Below, one piece after another: positions 7,195-14,295 of a stretch of DNA of 19,334 nt. How positions within the stretch are numbered: the first letter of the stretch is position 1; each line of letters begins with the position of its first letter. The notes below the pieces were generated by a model. The model made no database searches and was not told the DNA's origin. It saw only the letters and a program-made list of their open reading frames with translations. This DNA comes from Candidatus Omnitrophota bacterium (GTDB taxonomy: Bacteria; Omnitrophota; Gorgyraeia; Gygaellales; Profunditerraquicolaceae): contig JAQUAP010000018.1 of the NCBI GenBank assembly GCA_028687205.1, positions 1 through 19,334 of the forward strand, in the 5' to 3' direction. Made by a program: the position numbers and the translations under genes.

Positions 7195-7940
7195 TTTCCT
7201 TCCAGTTTCTTCACTGCCTCTAACGCGATTTTAATCAGGTTTGCCTCAGCCATATAATAGAGCGGATTCATAAAACCCATTTCTCCGGTTACGACATTGT
7301 CGCTTACCGCCAGAATTGCTCCGGCTTTAATATTATAGGTCTGGGCAATAGTCAGAATAGTCGAAGAAACCATATCTACGGTCCTTGCGCCTTCTTTACG
7401 CCTGGCTTCAACTATTTCTCTTGTCTCGCGTAAAAGCGCATCCGTACTCCAGGCCTTGCCGCGATGGATGCTTAAACCCATGCTTTTACCTGTTTCATAA
7501 AGCGTATCGGCGATTTTTTTATCGGAAGCGGTCTTAAAATCTTTATCCACGTAATAAGGCGTAACTCCGTCTCCGCGGATGACTTCATCCACCACGAATA
7601 AATCTCCTATTTTTATATTTTCATCTAAAGAGCCGGCTGTGCCGATACGGATGATATGCTCTATTTTTGCGTTGCACATTACTTCGGTGGTAATGGAAGT
7701 ATCGGTGGAAAACCTGCCGCCGTTGATTGCGGTCAATTTTATCCCTTCATATGTTCCGGTATACATCGTATATTCCATAAAAGAAAAGTTACGCACCGGA
7801 TTCTCTATTTTCTTGATTAAAACCTCTAACCTGTCTTTTGGCCCGGGGACAATGGCGTATTTTCCCACATCCTGCGGCCTAAGCTGCACCATCTCGGTCA
7901 AATCTTTGCCCGTTAAATGTACATCTTTAATCATCTGCAT
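7191..7940 (-). CDS. Purine/uridine-type nucleoside phosphorylase (PNP_UDP_1 family)
   Basis: A 249-residue protein with the features of trimeric/hexameric nucleoside phosphorylases: a phosphate-loop VPGPKDR (31-37), R98-x-G-T in RIGTAGSL (98-104), and the base-binding AVSDN with D214. These enzymes use phosphate to release the base from a nucleoside and give a sugar 1-phosphate. The ATGA overlap with the mtnA-like gene argues that the product goes straight to that isomerase, so 5'-deoxyadenosine, 5'-deoxyinosine or methylthioadenosine are natural candidates. The family's usual E-M-E ribose-binding motif reads D189-M190-V191, so the second Glu, which contacts the ribose hydroxyls, is missing. 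An AAAGGAG ribosome binding site lies about 7 bases before the ATG at 7940; a second ATG is 2 codons inside. Confidence 0.85.
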   Translation of the reverse strand: MQMIKDVHLTGKDLTEMVQLRPQDVGKYAIVPGPKDRLEVLIKKIENPVRNFSFMEYTMYTGTYEGIKLTAINGGRFSTDTSITTEVMCNAKIEHIIRIGTAGSLDENIKIGDLFVVDEVIRGDGVTPYYVDKDFKTASDKKIADTLYETGKSMGLSIHRGKAWSTDALLRETREIVEARRKEGARTVDMVSSTILTIAQTYNIKAGAILAVSDNVVTGEMGFMNPLYYMAEANLIKIALEAVKKLEGK

Positions 7941-8007
7941 TTATTTTCTCCTTTTACATTAGCGGCTGGCTTGCCTTGTTCCTCGCCTAGCAACTTGACC
8001 GGGCCAT
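7941..8007 (-). other. Short intergenic gap between the polyketide and salvage blocks
   Basis: This 67-bp gap is the largest one downstream of the operon promoter and separates the amidohydrolase gene from the phosphorylase gene. It contains the ribosome binding site of the phosphorylase gene. I find no convincing -35/-10 pair and no hairpin with a T-run, so read-through transcription is the simplest view. Confidence 0.5.
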
Positions 8008-8916
8008 TTAAAGAGTTAATATACTAGCTAAATTGCCGCCTAATATGTTGTTTTTATCCGCGTCAGAGATGGCTAAATCCCTGACTGCCTGGATACCGGA
8101 AGCCATATCGCGCTTGGCCGGCCAGTCGCTGCCCCATAAAATATGTTTGGGGCCGAGCAGTTCCAGCGCCGCCTGAAAATTCGCTTCTGTCGTATCGCCG
8201 CTGGTATCCACATAAATATGCTTTAATAGCTCCGTGGGTTTGGCTTTTAAGTCATTGACAAAATTCATTCCCCGCAACATCTGATACGTCGCATCAAACC
8301 GGTGCGCAAGGTGCGGGATAACTCCGCCAAAATAAGCGAAGATAAATTTAACCTTAAAATCACGCAGGATATCCGACATTAAGAGCTTGCCGACGCAGAT
8401 GGTCGTATCAAAGACATATTCAATTACCGGCGTAAGCAGGGGGTCTTCCACGCGTTCAATACCGATAGGTTTGATAATCTGGGAGTGCACAAAAATCGGG
8501 ATATTCTTTTCCTGCGCCAGCTTATATATAGGTAAGAATAACGCATTATCCAGATATATGCCATTATAGCTACTAGCCAGCGAGAGAGCCTCAAAACCTA
8601 ACTGCTCTATTGCCCTTTTAGCTTCATTCACCATCTCCTGAGCATCGTCTACGGGTAAAATCGCTGCGCCGATAAACCTGTCCGGGTATTTTTTGATGAT
8701 CTTCGCTGCCTGGTTATTAAAAATCTTGGCAACCAGCGAGATGCTTCCTAATTTTAAATGCGCGTCCGTTGTAGGATAGGATAAAACCGCCTTAGCAATA
8801 CCCGCTGCATCCATGGCCTTAATCTGGCTTTCAATATCCCCCCAGCTCTTGGAAAAAAAATGCGCGTTAGCGATGATTTCTTCGGGTAACCAGTGGCTAT
8901 GGCTGTCAATAATCAT
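8008..8916 (-). CDS. Amidohydrolase_2-family metal-dependent hydrolase/decarboxylase (ACMSD-like)
   Basis: A 302-residue TIM-barrel protein of the amidohydrolase-2 group that includes ACMSD, gamma-resorcylate and 5-carboxyvanillate decarboxylases. Visible metal-site residues are H6 and H8 (DSHSH), H144 (IFVHS) and D264 (WGSDWP). The next usual histidine, in the AHxGG segment, is a tyrosine: AYFGG with Y195. In characterised decarboxylases that histidine takes part in catalysis, so the chemistry may differ. The gene begins 1 bp after the 131-residue unknown gene and is the last gene of the polyketide block. Nonoxidative decarboxylation, or hydrolysis, of an aromatic acid made by the cluster is a reasonable guess. 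Length is normal for the family (about 290-340). Confidence 0.8.
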   Translation of the reverse strand: MIIDSHSHWLPEEIIANAHFFSKSWGDIESQIKAMDAAGIAKAVLSYPTTDAHLKLGSISLVAKIFNNQAAKIIKKYPDRFIGAAILPVDDAQEMVNEAKRAIEQLGFEALSLASSYNGIYLDNALFLPIYKLAQEKNIPIFVHSQIIKPIGIERVEDPLLTPVIEYVFDTTICVGKLLMSDILRDFKVKFIFAYFGGVIPHLAHRFDATYQMLRGMNFVNDLKAKPTELLKHIYVDTSGDTTEANFQAALELLGPKHILWGSDWPAKRDMASGIQAVRDLAISDADKNNILGGNLASILTL

Positions 8917-8917
8917 T

Positions 8918-9313
8918 TTAATGTTCGGTGCTCCTTAAAATGCGCTCGGTCATCTCCAGCTCATAAAGGAGCTTTATTTCTTCCAGCGCTTTTTTACCTA
9001 ATTCCCTGGCAATGGCCTTTTCAATCGCCTGCAGCTTTAAAACGAGGAAGATGTAATGGGGTTTGGGCTGCTTATTTTCAAACTTTAGGCTAAAGCCTTC
9101 CTGTTCTTTCCTGCGGATACAATCCTCAAATTGCGCGATGAAGGGTGCAATTGTTTTTTCCTTATCCGCTTTTTTGAGCTCTTTAAGGATAAAGCGGTCA
9201 ATATCAACTTGGGTGAACTTACGTTCAATCTTATCCAGCGCCTCTTTGGTAGTTTTATAGAACCAGATGAGGTAGCGTTTCTTTAAATTTTTTAAGTCCT
9301 GCTTATTCATCAT
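8918..9313 (-). CDS. Unknown charged, helical 131-residue protein
   Basis: I do not recognise a family. The protein is rich in Lys and Glu and predicted by eye to be mostly helical, with heptad-like stretches near 2-50 and 88-130. It has no signal peptide, no membrane segment, no conserved metal-binding motif and only one cysteine (near residue 64). Its start overlaps the ketoreductase stop (ATGA at 9313-9310), with an alternative ATG one codon in, and its stop lies 1 bp before the amidohydrolase start. It is therefore very likely a real, translationally coupled member of the polyketide operon. A helical scaffold or small helper protein is possible, but no function can be stated. Confidence 0.75.
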   Translation of the reverse strand: MMNKQDLKNLKKRYLIWFYKTTKEALDKIERKFTQVDIDRFILKELKKADKEKTIAPFIAQFEDCIRRKEQEGFSLKFENKQPKPHYIFLVLKLQAIEKAIARELGKKALEEIKLLYELEMTERILRSTEH

Positions 9314-10086
9314 TTTCCGGGATGCTGCTGTTTAAACGGTATAACCGGAGCAGTCCAGGGCGTCTGCTGGTTAATTACGGCTATCTCTAAGGGGCATACA
9401 TTTTGCGGCACCGTCAAAGCAAATTTAACCGCATTCTCAATTGCTTCCGTAGTCATCAGCCGCGAAGTATCCTGGGTTACCTCTTTTAATTTTCCGGTGA
9501 GGTCAGTGTCGGTTACCCCGGGTAAAATAGAGGTAACCTTGATCCCATGGTCGCGTAATTCCCAGAAAAGAGCTTTGGAAAACGCGCGCAGGCCTACCTT
9601 AAGCGAACTGTAAACAATAAAGTTTCTGGGAAGTGGGTCGCAAAGGGTTGAGCCGGAGACCATATTGATGATCGCGCCGCTCTTATTCTTAATCATATCG
9701 TTGATTACCAGGCGGATCAAGCGCACATAACCTAAGTAATTGGTATGCGCCAGGCGTTCAAGGTCCTCAAGCGGCTGCTCCTGAAACGGGTATTGCGAAG
9801 AAACCCCGGCATTATTAATCAGGATATCTATCTTGCCGAATTTTTCCTTGGCCTTGTTCACTAAATTCTCCAAATCTTCTAACTTGGTGACATCGCAAGG
9901 GACAGCTAAAACCTCTACCTTGTATTTTTTGGCCAACGCATCAGCTGTTTCCTGCAGCGGACCAGCATTACGCGCTCCGATTACGAGATTCGCGCCAAGG
10001 CTGGCAGCCACAGAAGCCAGTGCCTTGCCTATGCCGCGGCTGGCGCCTGTTACAATAGCAACTTTACCTTTTATTTCCTGGCTCAT
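9310..10086 (-). CDS. SDR-family ketoreductase (FabG-like)
   Basis: A 258-residue classical short-chain dehydrogenase. The cofactor loop TGASRGIG is at 13-20, NNAG at 91-94, a serine pair S144/S146, and the catalytic Y159-x3-K163 in YSSLK. After G-A-R the basic residue R39 (GARN) favours NADPH. FabG-type enzymes reduce beta-keto groups on ACP-bound chains; in type II polyketide systems one KR usually reduces a single keto group (often C9) before ring closure. It lies 20 bp after the aromatase/cyclase gene, with an AGGAGG-like site before the ATG. Its C-terminal part ends in WTAPVIPFKQQHPGK, unlike FabG, so a dedicated role is likelier than fatty-acid synthesis. The exact substrate is unknown. 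Confidence 0.88.
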   Translation of the reverse strand: MSQEIKGKVAIVTGASRGIGKALASVAASLGANLVIGARNAGPLQETADALAKKYKVEVLAVPCDVTKLEDLENLVNKAKEKFGKIDILINNAGVSSQYPFQEQPLEDLERLAHTNYLGYVRLIRLVINDMIKNKSGAIINMVSGSTLCDPLPRNFIVYSSLKVGLRAFSKALFWELRDHGIKVTSILPGVTDTDLTGKLKEVTQDTSRLMTTEAIENAVKFALTVPQNVCPLEIAVINQQTPWTAPVIPFKQQHPGK

Positions 10087-10106
10087 TTAAAACCTCCTTG
10101 AATGGC

Positions 10107-10544
10107 TTAAGGCGCCTGGCCTTCGATCAAGCGCTTAAAAATCAAAAGATTATCTTTAGAATGCTTATTAATAAAACCCTCAACCTGCTCATCGTTAAAC
10201 TTGGCCTTTTCATCCATTTCAAAATGCTGGATCCAGGTAAGCTCAATTCCTTCGGGCTTAGGCGTATAAAGCCAGACGATCTTCATATATTTAAAAGGGA
10301 ATTTCGGCTCTTCTCTTTCGGCGTAAGTAAAATAATTATCCTTGTGCAACAGGCGCCAGGAAACCCAGGATTTACCTTCGTCATCAGTCAGGCGAAAGGT
10401 AATTTTATTGGCCTCCTTTTTGACGATTTCCGCTTTTTTGTATTCGCCTCCGAATAACTCTGTCCAGCGCGGGATGTCATTAGAGATAGCAAAGACTAAA
10501 TCATATGGCGCGTTAATAATTATAGAATTGCATGTGTGTCCCAT
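10107..10544 (-). CDS. SRPBCC polyketide aromatase/cyclase (TcmN-like)
   Basis: A 145-residue START/SRPBCC-fold protein. It begins with the strand SIIINAPYDLVFAISNDI followed by RWTELFGGEYKKAEI. Near the end come IELTWIQHFEM and a C-terminal helix with HSKDNLLIFKRLIEG. The series I-x-APxxLVFxIxNDIxRWxELF, W-V-S/W-R, YM-I-W-Y, and TW-Q-FEM is what I know from the TcmN/WhiE-type ARO/CYC of actinomycete aromatic polyketide synthases. These proteins bind the nascent poly-beta-keto chain and direct first-ring cyclisation and aromatisation. The match along the whole length is the strongest single clue that the neighbouring ketosynthases make an aromatic polyketide. It sits 10 bp after the PF04199 cyclase gene. 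Confidence 0.85.
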   Translation of the reverse strand: MGHTCNSIIINAPYDLVFAISNDIPRWTELFGGEYKKAEIVKKEANKITFRLTDDEGKSWVSWRLLHKDNYFTYAEREEPKFPFKYMKIVWLYTPKPEGIELTWIQHFEMDEKAKFNDEQVEGFINKHSKDNLLIFKRLIEGQAP

Positions 10545-10554
10545 TCGATCCTCC

Positions 10555-11352
10555 TTATAATATTGCTACTACCCTTGACCAAGCTGCTCCGGTATTTTTA
10601 ATGCGCACCGGAAAACAAATGACTTTAAAACCAACCGCGGGAAGTTTGTCTAAATTCGCCAAGCGCTCAATATGGATAAATTCCCGTTTCCTGCCGTAAA
10701 AATGCGCCGGATATAAAGCCTGGGGGGCTTTCTTTTCCAGGAATTCTTTAAGCATAAACCTGTAAGGCCGGTCTATGCCCATGGTATCCACGCCGAAAAT
10801 CTTAACTCCCCTATCCAAAAGATAATCTATCGCGGAAATATCTATGCCCGGGTAATCCGAAAAATATTTCGCAGAGCCATGCAGCTTATCCGCTCCGGTC
10901 TGCAGTAAAACAATATCTAAAGTTTTTAATTTATAATTAATTTTTGCCAGGGCTTCTTCAATATCCGCGGCCTTAACCGTCTCATCGGGTTTTTTATGGG
11001 TAAGGTCTAATTTTACGCCGGCCTGATAACAATAATCAAGCGGGATATCTTCCGCGGTTTTTGCGGCCCGGCCTTCTGATTTTGAGCCGTAATGGAAGGA
11101 ATAATCCAGGTGGGTGCCGATATGCACCGGAGAATGCACTATCTCCAGGGATAAAAATTCCTCGTCAGGCAGGTCTTCTTTTTTAAGGATGCGCCGGCCT
11201 AAAAGATATTTGATTTTTCCCGCGAGGGTCTTACCCAAAATCAGGCGGTTAAATTTTTCTACTCCCGCCCTATGGCTTACCCGCTCAATGGCTACCTTGT
11301 GCACTTCAAACGCCCTGTCGTCTATAGGAAGGCTTAGGTCAACGATCTTCAT
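10555..11352 (-). CDS. Cyclase-family protein (PF04199, kynurenine-formamidase fold)
   Basis: A 265-residue protein with the family's metal-binding motif H-x-G-T-H-x-D-x3-H at H77, G79, T80, H81, D83 and H87 (reading HIGTHLDYSFH; P is replaced by S in the usual D-x-P-x-H). The N-terminus MKIVDLSLPI and the later segment TGADKLHGSAKYFSDYPGI, followed by FGVDTMGID, also fit. The family contains kynurenine formamidases, isatin hydrolases and putative polyketide ring cyclases. Because it lies between an ACP (ATGA overlap) and an aromatase/cyclase (10 bp), a role in polyketide ring closure or lactone/ester hydrolysis is the best guess. Metal binding is supported by the motif; the reaction is inferred from context. 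Confidence 0.82.
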   Translation of the reverse strand: MKIVDLSLPIDDRAFEVHKVAIERVSHRAGVEKFNRLILGKTLAGKIKYLLGRRILKKEDLPDEEFLSLEIVHSPVHIGTHLDYSFHYGSKSEGRAAKTAEDIPLDYCYQAGVKLDLTHKKPDETVKAADIEEALAKINYKLKTLDIVLLQTGADKLHGSAKYFSDYPGIDISAIDYLLDRGVKIFGVDTMGIDRPYRFMLKEFLEKKAPQALYPAHFYGRKREFIHIERLANLDKLPAVGFKVICFPVRIKNTGAAWSRVVAIL

Positions 11353-11585
11353 TTTGCAAGCTTAGCTTGGATAATCTTTTCAATCTCGTCTATACTTGAA
11401 GACTTGGTAATCTCCTTAGGGCTCAGCTTAACTCCGAATGCCTTTTCCAGGGCAATAACGGATTCCACCATCTCGGTAGAATCTACGCCGATACTCTCCT
11501 GCAAGGCTACGCTATCTTTTAATTCCTCGGGCTTTACCTTAAGCAGATTGACTAGGACTTCTTTAATTTTTTGTTTGGTTTCCAT
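11349..11585 (-). CDS. Acyl carrier protein
   Basis: A 78-residue ACP with the phosphopantetheine serine S36 in the GVDS motif (33-36), followed by the acidic recognition helix (TEMVESVIALEKAF). Size and layout of helices I-III match type II systems. It carries the growing polyketide chain as a thioester after modification by a phosphopantetheinyl transferase that is not in this window. It starts 14 bp after the radical SAM gene and overlaps the cyclase-family gene by ATGA. The basic C-terminus (IIQAKLAK) differs from housekeeping fatty-acid ACPs, which usually end acidic, and together with its position suggests a dedicated polyketide ACP. No second ACP and no malonyl transacylase are present here, so FabD would be borrowed. 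Confidence 0.93.
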   Translation of the reverse strand: METKQKIKEVLVNLLKVKPEELKDSVALQESIGVDSTEMVESVIALEKAFGVKLSPKEITKSSSIDEIEKIIQAKLAK

Positions 11586-11599
11586 TTTTCCTCCGCAAC

Positions 11600-13060
11600 T
11601 TAGATGTGTACTTCGCCTTTAGTAGCGCCTGCTTCCCATTTTCCTACGCCAGCCATAACATCCTGGAAACAAAGCTTGGCCAGCGGATCAAAATTGCTCT
11701 CCATAATCCGGTTAATCCGCCCCGGTTTAGAAAAAAACTCGCGCATACACCAGGAGCCCAGGCGGCCTAAATCCTCAATGCTTAAATGGTCGGTGGGGAT
11801 AACCGGATGCAGGAAATCCCAGGTGCTAAAATCAACTTTTTTCGGGTCAATCCAGTTCTTCTTTAAAGCTATCCTCCACATCGGAGAGTTCGGGGCAGGC
11901 GTGACATAGCCTACCCAGAGGATATCCGGGTCAACGGTATCGGTAAATTCAAAACGCTGCTTGATGATCGCCTCGGTGTCATAATCAAAGCCCATCATGA
12001 TGTCCGCGACGATCGCAATATCCTGTTTACGTAGGATTTCAATCGTCTTTTTAATCTGGTCTATAGTGATGCCCTTAGCGATTTTTTTAAGCTCGGACTG
12101 TGTCGTAACTTCAATGCCGAATACCCCCATAAACAATCCGGTCTCTTTCATTAAGGGCAGGATGCTTTCGCAATTAACCCAGTCAATGGCGCGGCCGAGG
12201 GAGACCCATTTGATATCAATCTTTTTCTGTTTCTTTAATTCGCAGAATTTCTTGACGCGCGCGGGGTCAACATTAAAATTATCATCCTGGATGACGACGA
12301 CCTTGACCCCGTATTTATTCTGCAGCAGTTCCATCTCTTCAATGACGCGCTCAGGGCTCTTGGCGCGCCATTTCAGGAAATCCGACGGGTGGCGCGGGTC
12401 AAACTGGTCCCACTCATAACAAAAAGTGCAGGCCGAAGGGCAGCCGCGCGAGGTGACCATATCTACAAACGGCTTCCAATAGGTGTGGCCGACGTATTTA
12501 TCCATCGGGAACAAATCATATGCCGGTAAGGGCAGCTTATCCAAATCCTCCATCAGCGGCTTATGCGGCCCCATAACGATCTGTCCGTCAACACGTGAAG
12601 TCACTCCTCCGACATCCTTAAGCGGTCTATTTTTATCGATGGCCTCGATCAGGTCTCCGAAAGATTCTTCTTCGCCCATGACCACGAAATCTACCGCCGG
12701 GTTCTCTTCCAGCGTAGGCACAGGCATGGCAGAATACCATAACCCGCCGAAGATAATTTTTGTTTTAGGCAGCGCCTGCTTAATCTCAACGGCCGCCTCT
12801 TTAAAATGCCGTAAAACTCCGTACCCGCCATAGCCATGTAATTGTTCACCCATCACCACCACGTCGGGATTTTTTGCTTTGACCTGCTCAACCAATTCTT
12901 TCATAGGGGTTTGATTGGCCTTACCGTCTATCACGGCTACATCTACATAGCCCCTCTCCCGCACATAGGAAGCCCAATGCGCATAGAGTTGATTTGGCGA
13001 ACGATGAATACCGTGCGTAGCCCAGGCACCGACCTTAGGCATGACAAATAGGATTTTCAT
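11600..13060 (-). CDS. Cobalamin-type (B12-binding domain) radical SAM enzyme
   Basis: A 486-residue protein. Residues 1-150 form a Rossmann-like B12-binding domain (MKILFVMPKV start, NPDVVVMGEQ and KIIFGG strands, VDFVVMGEEE). The radical SAM core follows, with the [4Fe-4S] cysteines C207, C211 and C214 in SRGCPSACTFC. The C-terminal part holds GIEVTTQSELKKIAKG and GFDYDT segments typical of class B methyltransferases and BchE-like enzymes. The DxHxxG cobalamin motif is not seen, as in several BchE-type members. Such enzymes methylate unreactive carbons or drive oxidative ring formation and release 5'-deoxyadenosine. The start overlaps the chain-length-factor gene by one base (TAATG). Tailoring of the polyketide is the likely role; the specific reaction is not readable. 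Confidence 0.88.
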   Translation of the reverse strand: MKILFVMPKVGAWATHGIHRSPNQLYAHWASYVRERGYVDVAVIDGKANQTPMKELVEQVKAKNPDVVVMGEQLHGYGGYGVLRHFKEAAVEIKQALPKTKIIFGGLWYSAMPVPTLEENPAVDFVVMGEEESFGDLIEAIDKNRPLKDVGGVTSRVDGQIVMGPHKPLMEDLDKLPLPAYDLFPMDKYVGHTYWKPFVDMVTSRGCPSACTFCYEWDQFDPRHPSDFLKWRAKSPERVIEEMELLQNKYGVKVVVIQDDNFNVDPARVKKFCELKKQKKIDIKWVSLGRAIDWVNCESILPLMKETGLFMGVFGIEVTTQSELKKIAKGITIDQIKKTIEILRKQDIAIVADIMMGFDYDTEAIIKQRFEFTDTVDPDILWVGYVTPAPNSPMWRIALKKNWIDPKKVDFSTWDFLHPVIPTDHLSIEDLGRLGSWCMREFFSKPGRINRIMESNFDPLAKLCFQDVMAGVGKWEAGATKGEVHI

Positions 13061-14295
13061 TATTTTTCTCCTTTCTCAACCAGTAAAACCGAATTTATCC
13101 CGCCTCTTCCGCGCGAGATAACTAAAGCCTTATTAATCTTATATTCCTTAGCTTCCTTAGTAATATAGTTCAGGCCGGCTGCGGCCGGCTCATCCAGATT
13201 TAAGGTAGCCGGGGCCAGGCTGTGCTCCATCGCTAAAATAGTAGTAATCATATCCACGGCTCCGGAAGCGCCCAGCAGATTACCAAACATGGATTTAGGG
13301 CAGCTCACCGGGATCTCCCTGGCTCTTGCGCCGAATACGCTCTTGATTGCCTTGACCTCGGAATCATCCCATAAATCCGTAGCCAGCCCGTCTAAGCTTA
13401 TATAATCAATCTCGTCAATATTGGCCCTGGCGTCGGATAGCGCCAGCTTAATCGCCCGGGCTAATTCTTTTCCGTCGCTGCTGCAGTTAATGCGGTCCGC
13501 GCCGTCGCACGTAGCCGCGTATCCTGAAATATAAGCCAGGGGCTTTGCCCCTCTTTTATTTACCCGCGCTACTCCTTCCAACACGACGATCCCGGCGCCT
13601 TCGCCGATGACGCAGCCATCGCGCCTTTTATCAAACGGCCGGTAGGCGTTTTGCGGGTGCGCGTTGTTTTTAGAAAGGCTGCCGTAAGTATTGCAGCATA
13701 AAAGCGCGTAGGGGGTTACCGGCGCTTCCATGCCGCCGGAGAGGATCAGGTTAAGCTTATTTTTATTTAAGACTTTGCGCGCATACCCCAAGGCCATTAA
13801 GGAGCTTGCCCTGTCCGCGACAACCGTCTTAGAAAACCCTTTAATGCCGTAATAAATAGAGACCTGGCCCTGCGGCGCAGCCGGAAACCAGGCTGAGGCC
13901 ATATAAGGAGAAACCCCCTCGCGGCCTTCAAGATACAAATCGCGCAGCTCTGTCTCGGCGTAAAGCCAGCCGCCGATGGCGTTACCTAAAAATATACCTA
14001 CTAAATTCGGGTCTTCGTTTTTAATGTCAATGCCGGCGTCTTTGAGGGCTAATTCCGAAGCGATCAGGGCCATATGCGAAAAGGCGTCGATCTTTTTCAG
14101 CAGCCGCTCGGAGATGTTGCTGTATTTATTCAGTTCGTCGATCTGCCCGGCGATGTGCGCGGGGTACTTAGAGGCGTCAAAACGGGTGATCTCCTTGATA
14201 AAAGAACGCCCGGCTTTTATATTCGCCCAGAACTGCCGTTTATCTATGCCGGAGGGGCTGACGATACCAAGGCCCGTAATCGCAATTTTATCCAT
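13060..14295 (-). CDS. Catalytically inactive ketosynthase partner (chain-length-factor-like, KS-beta)
   Basis: A 411-residue protein with the thiolase fold of FabF (GLGIVSPSGID start, FDKRRDGCVIGEGAGIVVLE at 221-240, SMFGNLLGASGAVDM near 335-349). Aligned with the neighbouring active ketosynthase, the nucleophile Cys is R162 (VADRASS), the first His is D302 (LDGLAT) and the second His is N339 (FGNLL); the lysine before it (K334) is kept. All three condensing residues are gone, so it cannot form C-C bonds alone. In type II polyketide synthases such a KS-beta or chain-length factor pairs with the active KS and sets chain length. Its start overlaps the KS stop by 8 bp, which fits 1:1 heterodimer synthesis. 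Known chain-length factors usually carry Gln at the Cys position, so Arg is unusual. Confidence 0.85.
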   Translation of the reverse strand: MDKIAITGLGIVSPSGIDKRQFWANIKAGRSFIKEITRFDASKYPAHIAGQIDELNKYSNISERLLKKIDAFSHMALIASELALKDAGIDIKNEDPNLVGIFLGNAIGGWLYAETELRDLYLEGREGVSPYMASAWFPAAPQGQVSIYYGIKGFSKTVVADRASSLMALGYARKVLNKNKLNLILSGGMEAPVTPYALLCCNTYGSLSKNNAHPQNAYRPFDKRRDGCVIGEGAGIVVLEGVARVNKRGAKPLAYISGYAATCDGADRINCSSDGKELARAIKLALSDARANIDEIDYISLDGLATDLWDDSEVKAIKSVFGARAREIPVSCPKSMFGNLLGASGAVDMITTILAMEHSLAPATLNLDEPAAAGLNYITKEAKEYKINKALVISRGRGGINSVLLVEKGEK

